Both the position numbers and the translations under genes were made by a program. Below are positions 1 through 8,230 of a stretch of 11,145 nucleotides of DNA, piece after piece. The stretch covers positions 1 through 11,145 of the forward strand of contig JANRJF010000163.1 of assembly GCA_033764095.1 (NCBI GenBank), written 5' to 3'. The DNA comes from JBDTMT01 sp033764095. GTDB lineage: Bacteria; Desulfobacterota; Binatia; HRBIN30; CADEER01. Each line of letters begins with the position of its first letter. Position 1 is the first letter of the stretch. The notes below the pieces were generated by a model. The model was not told where the DNA came from, searched no databases, and saw only the letters and a list, made by a program, of their open reading frames with translations.

Positions 1-24
1 GACTGTTCGTCATTTGGGGGCCGT

Positions 25-1872
<1,848 letters not shown>

Positions 1873-1874
1873 AC

Positions 1875-1879
1875 AGGTG
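1875..1879 (+). promoter_or_regulatory. Probable ribosome binding site of cdaA
   Basis: AGGTG just after the ftsH stop matches the 3' half of the Shine-Dalgarno consensus GGAGGTGA. Aligned to that consensus, its AGG ends 7 bases before the CTG at 1885, a normal spacing. This supports initiation at a non-standard CTG rather than at the ATG at 1996. Confidence 0.5.
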
Positions 1880-1884
1880 GGCAG

Positions 1885-2634
1885 CTGCTCGAGCTGCTCG
1901 ACAACTTCCGCCTGCAGGATGCCGTCGACATCGGCATCGTCGCGTTTCTCGTCTACAGCCTGATCGAGCTGATCCGCGGCACGCGCGCCGCGCGCATGCT
2001 GATCGGGCTCTGCGTCGTCTTCCTCGTCTACCTGTCGTCGCGGCTGTTCGACCTCTACACGCTCAACTGGATCCTCGATAACTTCCTCAGCTCGGTCCTG
2101 CTGGTCATCGTCATCATCTTCCAGCACGACATCCGCCGCGCCCTGATCCAGGTCGGCAGCCGGCCGTTCTTCGGCTCCGACCTGCGGCTGCAGGGCGAGG
2201 ACCTGGAGGAGGTCGTACGCGCCGCGGTGATGCTGTCGAGCCGCCGCATCGGGGCGCTGATCGTGCTGGAGCGCGAGACCGGCCTGAACGAGTACATCGA
2301 GGGCGGCACGCTGCTCGACGCGCAGATCAGCCGCGAAGTCATCGTCGCCATCTTCGTCGCCCAGTCGCCGATCCACGACGGCGCCCTGATCCTGCGCAAG
2401 GGGCGGCTGACCGCCGCCGGCTGCTTCCTGCCGCTCACCGCCAATCCCAACGTCAGCAAGACGCTCGGCACCCGCCACCGCGCCGCCATCGGCATCACCG
2501 AGGAGAGCGACGCGGTGGTGATCGCGGTGTCGGAAGAGGACGGCGGCATCTCGCTGGTCGCCGCCGGGCGCATCACCCGCGACCTCGACGCCGCCACCCT
2601 GCGGGCGACGCTGCAACGGTTGCTGGTCGGATGA
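1885..2634 (+). CDS. cdaA: Diadenylate cyclase CdaA (c-di-AMP synthase), probable CTG start
   Basis: Membrane-bound enzyme that condenses two ATP into the second messenger cyclic di-AMP. From CTG 1885 the product is 249 residues: three membrane helices (about 14-30, 38-55 and 64-80) followed by a DAC (DisA_N) domain with the catalytic DGA motif at 165-167 and the ATP-binding RHR motif at 197-199. The first ATG in frame, at 1996, would remove the first helix and the family-typical stretches NFRLQD and LIRGTRAARMLIGL, so translation must begin upstream. Between the ftsH TAG (1870-1872) and 1996 the frame has no ATG, GTG or TTG, only CTG codons (1885, 1894, 1912 and later). CTG 1885 has a Shine-Dalgarno-like AGGTG at normal spacing and puts the N-terminus where the family has it. 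Read-through of the TAG, or a hidden one-base error, are alternatives. cdaR overlaps the stop codon. Function is sure; the exact start is not. Confidence 0.9.
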   Translation: MLELLDNFRLQDAVDIGIVAFLVYSLIELIRGTRAARMLIGLCVVFLVYLSSRLFDLYTLNWILDNFLSSVLLVIVIIFQHDIRRALIQVGSRPFFGSDLRLQGEDLEEVVRAAVMLSSRRIGALIVLERETGLNEYIEGGTLLDAQISREVIVAIFVAQSPIHDGALILRKGRLTAAGCFLPLTANPNVSKTLGTRHRAAIGITEESDAVVIAVSEEDGGISLVAAGRITRDLDAATLRATLQRLLVG

Positions 2635-3620
2635 GCTGGCGCGACGACCTGCGGCAGATCCGCCCGCGCGACGTCGGCGAGTCGCTGCGCTGGCTGCTGC
2701 TGCACAACGCCGGCACCAAGCTGTTGGCGGTGATCATCGCCGCCGGCCTGTGGTTCTTCGTCAACGCCGGCGAGCGCGACGCCGAGATGGCGATGGCGGT
2801 GCCGGTCGAGCTGCACAACATCCCGCCCAGCGTCATGCTGGTCAGCCCGCGGGTCGACTTCATCGACCTGGTGGTGAGCGGTCCGCGCACCTTGCTCAAC
2901 CGCATCGACCGCGAACGGCTGTCGCTCAGCCTCGACCTCTACGGCGTGCGCCCCGGTCCGGCGGTGTTCCGCATCCTGCCCGACGCGCTCGACCTGCCGC
3001 GCGGCGTGACGGTGATGCGGCTGACGCCGTCGGAGGTGACGCTGGAGTTCGCCGCCGTGCTGCGCAAGCGCGTGCCGGTGAAGGTGGCGCTGGGCGGCAA
3101 GCTGCCCAACGGGCTGCGCGTGGTCGAGACGCGCGCCGCGCCGGAATCGGTCGAGGTGGCGGGTCCGGCGAACGACGTCGAGGCGATCAAGGCGGCGGAG
3201 ACGGTGCCGATCGATCTCGGCGCCGCCGAGCCCGGCGTCATCGAGCGCGACGTGCCGCTGGAGACGCCGCGCGAGTACGTCTCGTTCAGCGCCGCCCTGG
3301 TGCACGCGCAGGTGCAGGTCGAGGAGCCGGAGATCACCCGCACGCTCGCCGCGGTGCCGGTGCTGGTGCGCGGCGGGACGTGGCGGGCCAGCGCGACGCC
3401 GGCGACGGTGCAACTGACGGTGCGCGGCGCGCGCTCCGACATCGACGCGCTTGAGCTGCATGCGGGTGCGGTTTATATCGACGCGTCGGACGCGGAGCCG
3501 GGCACCTACCGGCGCGCCCCGTCGGTCGACCTGCCCGCCGGGCTCGAGCTGGTGAAGCTGGAACCGACCGCCGTGCAGTTGCGCGTCCTGCGACAGAAAC
3601 GGAGAGCGGATGGGGGATAG
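2631..3620 (+). CDS. cdaR: CdaA regulatory protein CdaR (YbbR-domain protein)
   Basis: Membrane-anchored extracytoplasmic protein that binds and modulates the diadenylate cyclase CdaA. The 329 residues begin with a short cytoplasmic part, then one membrane helix at about 30-46 in the family-typical setting HNAGTKLLAVIIAAGLWFFV. Three YbbR-like beta-rich repeats follow, at about 55-143, 148-232 and 237-321; each ends with a pattern of the kind LTPSEVTLEF or LEPTAVQLRV. Bacillus CdaR has four such repeats, so this is a shorter version. The ATG overlaps the cdaA stop as ATGA, which points to translational coupling and matched production of the pair. The C-terminal tail RQKRRADGG is basic and overlaps the start of glmM by 11 bases. 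No catalytic residues are expected or seen. Confidence 0.93.
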   Translation: MSWRDDLRQIRPRDVGESLRWLLLHNAGTKLLAVIIAAGLWFFVNAGERDAEMAMAVPVELHNIPPSVMLVSPRVDFIDLVVSGPRTLLNRIDRERLSLSLDLYGVRPGPAVFRILPDALDLPRGVTVMRLTPSEVTLEFAAVLRKRVPVKVALGGKLPNGLRVVETRAAPESVEVAGPANDVEAIKAAETVPIDLGAAEPGVIERDVPLETPREYVSFSAALVHAQVQVEEPEITRTLAAVPVLVRGGTWRASATPATVQLTVRGARSDIDALELHAGAVYIDASDAEPGTYRRAPSVDLPAGLELVKLEPTAVQLRVLRQKRRADGG

Positions 3621-4968
3621 GCTGTTCGGCACCGACGGCATTCGCGGCACGGCGAACGTCGAGCCGATGACCTCGGAGACCGTGCTGCGCCTCGGACGTG
3701 CGATCGCGCACGTCGTCAAGCGCAGCGCGCGGCGCCACAAGATCATCATCGGCAAGGACACCCGCCTGTCCGGCTACATGCTGGAGAGCGCGCTGACCTC
3801 GGGCATCTGCTCGATGGGGGTCGACGTCCTGCTGTGCGGGCCCATTCCCACCCCCGGCATTGCCTTTCTGACCCGCAGCATGCGCGCCGACGCCGGGGTG
3901 ATGATCTCCGCGTCGCACAACCCGTTTCAGGACAACGGCATCAAGTTCTTCGACTCCACCGGCTTCAAGCTGGCGGACGAGGTCGAGCGTGAGATCGAGG
4001 CGCTGGTGCACAACGGCGCCAACGCCGCCATCCGCCCGACCGCCGAGGCGATCGGCAAGGCGTTCCACCTCGACGACGCGCTCGGTCGCTACAACGTCTT
4101 CCTCAAGAACACCTTTCCGCGCCACCTGACGCTCGACGGCCTGAAGATCGTCATCGACTGCGCGCACGGCGCCGCCTATCGGGTCGGCCCCGAGGTGCTG
4201 GCCGAGCTGGGCGCCGACGTGCTGGCGATGGGCGACCAGCCGAACGGCGAGAACATCAACCGCGAGCGCGGCGCGCTGCACCCGCAGGCGCTGGCGTCGC
4301 GCGTGCGCAGCGAGGGCGCGCACCTGGGCGTCGCGCTCGACGGCGACGCCGACCGCGTCATCCTGGTCGACGAGCGCGGCGAGGTGGTGGACGGCGACGA
4401 GGTGCTGGCGATGCTCGGCCTGGCGCTGCACGCCTCCGGCCGGCTCGCCGGGCAGGCCGTCGTCGCGACGGTGATGAGCAACCTCGGCCTGGAGCTGGCG
4501 TTGCGCGAGCGTGGCGTCGAGCTGATCCGCGTGCAGGTCGGCGACCGCTACGTGGTCGAGGAGATGGTGCGCGGCGGCTACGTGCTGGGCGGCGAGCAGT
4601 CGGGGCATATCGTCTCGCTGGAGCACGGGACCACCGGCGACGGCCTGCTCACGGCGCTCAGCGTGCTCGGACTGATGGTCGAGTCGGGCCAGCCGCTCAG
4701 CGCCCTGCGCCGGGCCATGCAGCGCCTGCCGCAACGCCTGGTCAACGTCCGCGTGCGCGAGCGGCGCGAGATCGACGCGCTTCCGGCGGTGCGGCAGACC
4801 ATCGACCGCGTCACCCGCGACCTCGCCGGCCGCGGCCGCGTGCTGGTCCGCTACTCCGGCACCGAGCCGCTGGTGCGCGTCATGGTCGAGGGCGAGCAGG
4901 CCGGCCAGGTCGAGCGCTACTGCGAGGAGATTGCCGCGGCGCTGCGCGAGTCGGTGGGCACGGTGTGA
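3610..4968 (+). CDS. glmM: Phosphoglucosamine mutase GlmM
   Basis: Interconverts glucosamine-6-phosphate and glucosamine-1-phosphate in the cytosol, on the way to UDP-GlcNAc for peptidoglycan and lipopolysaccharide. The 452 residues, a normal length, open with LFGTDGIRG (5-13), the N-terminal signature of the family. The phosphorylated serine is Ser102 in ISASHNP (99-105), the metal site is DGDADR (244-249), the sugar-binding loop is GGEQSGH (327-333), and the phosphate-binding loop is RYSGTEP (414-420). The ATG lies 11 bases inside cdaR, preceded by GGAGAG at 3601-3606. In Gram-positive bacteria GlmM binds CdaA and lowers its activity; the conserved cdaA-cdaR-glmM order here suggests the same link between c-di-AMP and wall precursor supply, though this is inferred from family knowledge, not seen directly. 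Confidence 0.97.
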   Translation: MGDRLFGTDGIRGTANVEPMTSETVLRLGRAIAHVVKRSARRHKIIIGKDTRLSGYMLESALTSGICSMGVDVLLCGPIPTPGIAFLTRSMRADAGVMISASHNPFQDNGIKFFDSTGFKLADEVEREIEALVHNGANAAIRPTAEAIGKAFHLDDALGRYNVFLKNTFPRHLTLDGLKIVIDCAHGAAYRVGPEVLAELGADVLAMGDQPNGENINRERGALHPQALASRVRSEGAHLGVALDGDADRVILVDERGEVVDGDEVLAMLGLALHASGRLAGQAVVATVMSNLGLELALRERGVELIRVQVGDRYVVEEMVRGGYVLGGEQSGHIVSLEHGTTGDGLLTALSVLGLMVESGQPLSALRRAMQRLPQRLVNVRVRERREIDALPAVRQTIDRVTRDLAGRGRVLVRYSGTEPLVRVMVEGEQAGQVERYCEEIAAALRESVGTV

Positions 4969-4991
4969 GGTGAGCCGGTGAGCCAGTACGG

Positions 4992-5059
4992 CGGTTCGCC
5001 GGTGCCGCGCCTGCCTGTTCGCCGCAGAGACGAGGCCAGACCGGCTCACTGGCGAACCG
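4992..5059. repeat. Inverted repeat in the glmM-pdxJ gap
   Basis: Bases 4992-5004 (CGGTTCGCCGGTG) pair with 5047-5059 (CACTGGCGAACCG) over 13 positions, with one G-T wobble, around a 42-base loop. A second, weaker pairing is possible between 4974-4987 and 5040-5053. The 113-base gap is made of recurring GAGCCGGT, GAGCCAGT, TTCGCC and GAACCGG units, which looks like a degenerate intergenic repeat. No T-run follows, so it is not a standard intrinsic terminator. It may be a REP-like unit or an RNA stem in the leader of pdxJ. Confidence 0.55.
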
Positions 5060-5081
5060 GCGCACCTGCTCACGCGGTCTC

Positions 5082-5801
5082 ATGATCCACCTCGGCGTCA
5101 ACATCGACCACGTCGCCACCGTGCGGCAGGCGCGCGGCACGCCGTATCCGGACATCGTCGAGGCGGCGCTGGCGGCGGAGCGGGGTGGGGCGGACGGCAT
5201 CACCGTCCACCTGCGCGAGGATCGGCGCCACATCCAGGACGCCGACGTCGAGCGGCTGCTGCCGGCGATTGCGACCAAGCTCAACCTGGAGATGGCGGTG
5301 ACCGATGAGATGGTGGGCATCGCCTGTCGTCTGCGGCCCGCCGACGTCTGTCTGGTGCCGGAGCGCCGCCAGGAGGTGACCACCGAGGGAGGGCTCGACG
5401 TCGCCGGCGGCGAGGTGGCGATCACCGCGGCGGTCGGCCGGCTGCGCTCGGCCGGCATCCGCGTCAGCCTGTTCATCGACGCCGATGCGGCGCAGATCGA
5501 GGCGGCGGTGCGCAGCAGCGCCGAGGCGATCGAGATCCACACCGGCCGCTATGCCGACGCGCTCGATGCCGCGAGGCGCCGCGCCGAGCTGGCGCGCGTC
5601 GCCGCCGGCGCCGCGCAGGCCGCCGAGCTCGGCCTGATCGTCAATGCCGGCCACGGCCTGACGGTCGAGAACGTCGGCCCGATCGCCGCGCTGCCGCGCA
5701 TCAACGAGCTCAACATCGGCCACAGCCTGGTCGCCCGTGCGCTGTTCATTGGCCTGGAGGCCGCGGTGCGCGAGATGAAGGCGGCGATTTCCCCCCTTTG
5801 A
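5082..5801 (+). CDS. pdxJ: Pyridoxine 5'-phosphate synthase PdxJ
   Basis: Cytosolic TIM-barrel enzyme that joins 1-deoxy-D-xylulose 5-phosphate with 3-amino-2-oxopropyl phosphate to form pyridoxine 5'-phosphate, the ring-closing step of the DXP-dependent vitamin B6 pathway. The 239 residues match the family length. Visible signatures are LGVNIDHVATVRQARG (4-19), VHLREDRRHI (42-51, with the active-site His43, Arg45 and His50), Glu70 in LNLEMAVT, His191 in VNAGHGLT and the C-terminal ELNIGHSLVARALFIGLE. The ATG at 5082 gives the expected N-terminus; I see no clear Shine-Dalgarno before it. The last residues, ISPL, and the TGA are encoded by the beginning of a GC-rich repeat at 5786-5812, so the original C-terminus may have been replaced by a repeat insertion. 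The catalytic part is complete. Confidence 0.96.
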   Translation: MIHLGVNIDHVATVRQARGTPYPDIVEAALAAERGGADGITVHLREDRRHIQDADVERLLPAIATKLNLEMAVTDEMVGIACRLRPADVCLVPERRQEVTTEGGLDVAGGEVAITAAVGRLRSAGIRVSLFIDADAAQIEAAVRSSAEAIEIHTGRYADALDAARRRAELARVAAGAAQAAELGLIVNAGHGLTVENVGPIAALPRINELNIGHSLVARALFIGLEAAVREMKAAISPL

Positions 5802-5812
5802 AAAATCGGGGG
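5786..5812 (+). repeat. Left terminal inverted repeat, containing the pdxJ stop
   Basis: GATTT, six C, TTTGAAAAATC and five G form a C-run/G-run hairpin followed by C and a second G-run (5814-5819). The pdxJ TGA is at 5799-5801 inside it. The same core, CTTTGAAAAA flanked by C-run and G-run, recurs in opposite orientation at 6133-6157. No T-tract follows on the + strand, so it does not look like a classical intrinsic terminator, although the hairpin could still slow transcription. Confidence 0.65.
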
Positions 5813-5952
5813 CGGGGGGCTCTGCCCGGTAATTCGTTGCCTCGATCAGCGCTGCGGACGAGGCTGTTACGCTGCTAGTGCCGCCACCGGCCGGGCCGGA
5901 ACACTCGGGCGAGAAACGCGCGTCCTCGCCGCTGAGAAGATCACCACCAAGA

Positions 5953-5994
5953 CACCAAGGCACCAAGGTCTGAGGTCCGCTTGGTGCCTTGGTG
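5953..5994. repeat. CACCAAGG palindrome
   Basis: CACCAAGGCACCAAG at 5953-5967 is the exact reverse complement of CTTGGTGCCTTGGTG at 5980-5994, with a 12-base loop. The left side is extended by related units (CACCACCAAGA from 5942), so a short ACCAAG-type motif is reiterated. From general knowledge, repeats of this ACCAAG type occur between genes in many unrelated bacterial genomes. The function is unknown. Confidence 0.75.
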
Positions 5995-6054
5995 GTTGGC
6001 CTTGCTCCTGGGCGTGAAGTTTCAGGTCAGGCTGTTGGCTGTTGGGGCAGAAGA

Positions 6055-6137
6055 GGGGGCGAGGGGGGATTTCCGCAGTACTCCTCGCCACCGGGATGCG
6101 TTTGTAAGCCGCAGCGAAAAATCCCCCCCTCACCCCC
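6055..6137. repeat. G-run/C-run inverted repeat
   Basis: GGGGGCGAGGGGGGATTT at 6055-6072 pairs with AAATCCCCCCCTCACCCCC at 6119-6137, with one base difference and one C/G indel, around a 46-base loop. The right arm continues directly into the right terminal repeat at 6133-6157. The G-runs on the left arm might also form quadruplex-type structures, which cannot be judged by eye. Confidence 0.65.
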
Positions 6138-6157
6138 TTTTTCAAAGCGGGGGAATC
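6133..6157 (-). repeat. Right terminal inverted repeat, upstream of nnr
   Basis: Five C, TTTTTCAAAGC, five G and AATC: the inverted counterpart of 5786-5812. It forms its own small hairpin (CCCCCTTT with AAAG and GGGG) and ends 17 bases before the nnr start codon, so it lies in or next to any promoter or leader of nnr. Confidence 0.6.
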
Positions 6158-6174
6158 GCGTGTAAATCCCCGCC

Positions 6175-7731
6175 ATGCAGCTCGTCACCGCCGCGGAGAT
6201 GCGCGCCCTCGATGCCGCGACGATCGCCGCCGGGACCCCGGGGCACGTGTTGATGGAGCGCGCCGGGCAGGGCGCCGTGCGGGTGTTGCTGGACTGCTTC
6301 CCGCGCCTGCGCCGCAAGCGGCGGCGGCTGCTGGTGGTGGCGGGCAAGGGCAACAACGGCGGCGACGGCTTGGTCATCGCGCGGCTGCTGAAGGCGAAGG
6401 GCCTGGTCGTCGAGGTGGCGCTGCTGGCGGCGCCGGACGAGGTCGGCGGCGATGCGGCGCGCAATCTGCGCGCCTGGCAGCGCGGCCGCGGGAGGATCCT
6501 CGAGGTCCGTGACGCGGCCGGCGTCGCCGCCCTGGCGGAGCGCGTCGAGCGCGCCGAGCTGATCGTCGACGCGATCTTCGGTACCGGTCTGAACAGCCCC
6601 GTGCGCGGCGTCGCGGCGGACGTCATCGCGCTGCTCAACGCCAGCGGCGTGCCGATCTTCGCCGTCGACATTCCCTCCGGCCTCGACGCCGACAGCGGCC
6701 AACCGCTCGGCAGCTGCATCGAGGCGGAGGCGACCGCCACCTTCGGCTTCGCCAAGCTCGGCCAGGTGATCCATCCCGGCGTGCGCCTGTGCGGCCGCCT
6801 GGCGGTGGTCGACATCGGCCTCGACGCCGACGCCATTGCCGCCGCGCCGCCGCGTGCGGCGCTGCTCGAGCCTGCCAACGTCGCGCCGCTGGTGCCGGTG
6901 CGCGAGCGCGACGCGCACAAGGGCGACGCCGGCCACGTGCTGATCCTTGCCGGCTCGTTCGGCAAGACCGGTGCCGCGCAGCTCGCCACCCGCGCCGCGG
7001 TGCGCAGCGGGGCCGGCCTGACCACCGTGGTCGCGCCGCTGTCGCTCTACCCGATCTATGCCGGCGGCGTGCTGGAGGCGATGACCGAGGCGCTGCCCGA
7101 CGACGGCGGCGCGATTCGCTTCGCTCCGGATCGGCTGGCGAGCTTGATCGAGGGCAAGCGCGCGGTAGTCATCGGGCCGGGTCTGGGGACGCACGAAGGC
7201 GCGGCGCGCACGCTGGCCTGGTTGCTCGCCGAGGCGCGCGTGCCGCTGGTCATCGACGCCGATGGGCTGACGTTGGCGGCCGGGCAGTTGGAGGCCTTGC
7301 GCGCCAGTCAGGCGCCGACGGTGCTCACCCCGCACCCGGGCGAGATGGCGCGCCTGCTGGGCAGCGACACCGCCGCGGTGCAGCGCGATCGCGCCGGCTG
7401 CGCGCGCCGCTTCGCCGCCGCGCACGGCTGCACGCTGGTGCTGAAGGGAGCGCACAGTCTGATCGCCGCAGCGGACGGCGCGCTGTGGGTGAACCCGACC
7501 GGCAATCCGGGCATGGCCTCCGGCGGCATGGGCGACGTGCTGGCCGGGATCGTCGGCGCACTGCTCGCCCAGGGGCTCGAGCCCAGCGAAGCGGCGCGGC
7601 TCGGCGTCTACGTGCACGGCCTGGCCGCCGACCGCGCCGCGGCCAACGGCGAGATCGGCATCGTCGCCTCGGACCTGATCGCCGGCCTGCCCAGCGCGCT
7701 GCAGGCGGTGCGCGAGGGCACCGATGCCTGA
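6175..7731 (+). CDS. nnr: Bifunctional NAD(P)H-hydrate epimerase / ADP-dependent dehydratase
   Basis: Repairs damaged NADHX and NADPHX: the N-terminal half epimerises the R and S hydrates and the C-terminal half dehydrates the S form using ADP. The 518 residues carry both YjeF domains. The epimerase half (about 1-220) has GKGNNGGDG (57-65), VDAIFGTGLN (131-140) with the likely catalytic Asp132, and DIPSGLDADSG (165-175). The ribokinase-like dehydratase half (about 240-515) has KGDAGHVLILAGS (249-261), VVIGPGLG (331-338), LTPHPGEMARLLG (384-396), VLKGAHS (422-428) and NPGMASGGMGDVLAG (444-458) with catalytic Asp454. The ATG at 6175 gives the typical start QLVTAAEMRALD. No Shine-Dalgarno is visible ahead of it; the upstream DNA is the repeat element. 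The end overlaps tsaE by 8 bases, indicating co-translation. Confidence 0.96.
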   Translation: MQLVTAAEMRALDAATIAAGTPGHVLMERAGQGAVRVLLDCFPRLRRKRRRLLVVAGKGNNGGDGLVIARLLKAKGLVVEVALLAAPDEVGGDAARNLRAWQRGRGRILEVRDAAGVAALAERVERAELIVDAIFGTGLNSPVRGVAADVIALLNASGVPIFAVDIPSGLDADSGQPLGSCIEAEATATFGFAKLGQVIHPGVRLCGRLAVVDIGLDADAIAAAPPRAALLEPANVAPLVPVRERDAHKGDAGHVLILAGSFGKTGAAQLATRAAVRSGAGLTTVVAPLSLYPIYAGGVLEAMTEALPDDGGAIRFAPDRLASLIEGKRAVVIGPGLGTHEGAARTLAWLLAEARVPLVIDADGLTLAAGQLEALRASQAPTVLTPHPGEMARLLGSDTAAVQRDRAGCARRFAAAHGCTLVLKGAHSLIAAADGALWVNPTGNPGMASGGMGDVLAGIVGALLAQGLEPSEAARLGVYVHGLAADRAAANGEIGIVASDLIAGLPSALQAVREGTDA

Positions 7732-8221
7732 CCGGGTCGAGCTGCACACGCGCTCCGAGGCGGCGACGCGGCGCGCCGCCCGCCGCCTGGCCGGCGCCCT
7801 GCACGGCGGCGAGCGCATTGCCCTGAGCGGCGATCTCGGCGCCGGCAAGACCACGTTCGTGCGCGGCCTGGCCGCCGGCCTCGGCATCCCCGCCGCCGAC
7901 GTGCGCAGCCCCTCGTTCCCGATCCTGATCCCGCACGAGAGCGGCCGGCTGCCGCTCTACCACCTCGACCTGTTCCGCCTCGCCGCCGGTGATATCGACT
8001 CGCTCGGGCTCAGAGAGTACATCTACGGATCCGGCGTCTGCGCCATCGAGTGGCCGGATCGACTGCCAGAACCGCTCGGCGATCACCTCGCCATCCGGCT
8101 CGAGTTGGAGCCCGACGGCAGCCGCCGCCTGGTGGCCGAGGCGCATGGGGCAAGCTATAAGCCGCTTCTTGAGGTTTTGGGCGCAACGCCCGCGCGAGAC
8201 ACTTCCAACCAGGGAACCTGA
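7724..8221 (+). CDS. tsaE: tRNA t6A biosynthesis ATPase TsaE
   Basis: Small cytosolic P-loop ATPase that works with TsaB and TsaD in forming N6-threonylcarbamoyl adenosine at position 37 of ANN-decoding tRNAs. The 165 residues contain Walker A GDLGAGKT (36-43), the switch-like segment SPSF (62-65), HLDLFRL (80-86), LGLREYI (94-100) and the family hallmark IEWPDRL (108-114). Most homologues have SPTF, so Ser replaces Thr at 64, a conservative change. The ATG is inside the nnr end, 8 bases of overlap. The last 20 or so residues (ASYKPLLEVLG onward) are less GC-rich and poorly conserved, as is usual for the tail; a small GGGCG-CAA-CGCCC hairpin lies in that DNA at 8179-8191. Neither tsaB nor tsaD is in the window. 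Confidence 0.94.
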   Translation: MPDRVELHTRSEAATRRAARRLAGALHGGERIALSGDLGAGKTTFVRGLAAGLGIPAADVRSPSFPILIPHESGRLPLYHLDLFRLAAGDIDSLGLREYIYGSGVCAIEWPDRLPEPLGDHLAIRLELEPDGSRRLVAEAHGASYKPLLEVLGATPARDTSNQGT

Positions 8222-8230
8222 CGAATCCGT

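Larger units (their letters stand above)
5786..6157. mobile_element. Composite MITE/REP-like repeat element in the pdxJ-nnr gap
   Basis: The 373-base stretch 5802-6174 has no credible gene. It is bounded by imperfect terminal inverted repeats: 5786-5812 starts GATTTCCCCCCTTTGAAAAA, and the reverse complement of 6133-6157 starts GATTCCCCCGCTTTGAAAAA; the two align over most of their length with small indels. Inside lie a near-perfect palindrome built on CACCAAGG (5953-5994) and a further inverted pair of GGGGG-N-GAGGGGGGATTT type (6055-6072 with 6119-6137). There is no transposase, so any movement would need an enzyme in trans. Flanking target duplications were not identified. It could be one element or several intergenic repeats nested together. 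Confidence 0.5.

Noticed and set aside
1996..2634. ATG 1996 as the start of cdaA
   Set aside because: It would remove the first membrane helix and conserved N-terminal residues that are plainly encoded upstream in the same frame.
2055..5073. Long minus-strand open frames opposite cdaR and glmM (2055-3761, 3334-5073)
   Set aside because: Low-complexity shadow translations of genes with strong family motifs on the + strand.
5786..5820. Intrinsic terminator at the end of pdxJ
   Set aside because: There is a C-run/G-run hairpin but no T-tract after it on the + strand, and the same motif recurs as an inverted repeat at 6133-6157, so a dispersed repeat explains it better.
5867..6253. Short open frames in the pdxJ-nnr gap (minus 5867-6145, plus 5981-6253)
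   Set aside because: They run through the inverted repeats, have no homology-like features, and the plus one overlaps the nnr start in another frame. I see no acpS fragment in them.
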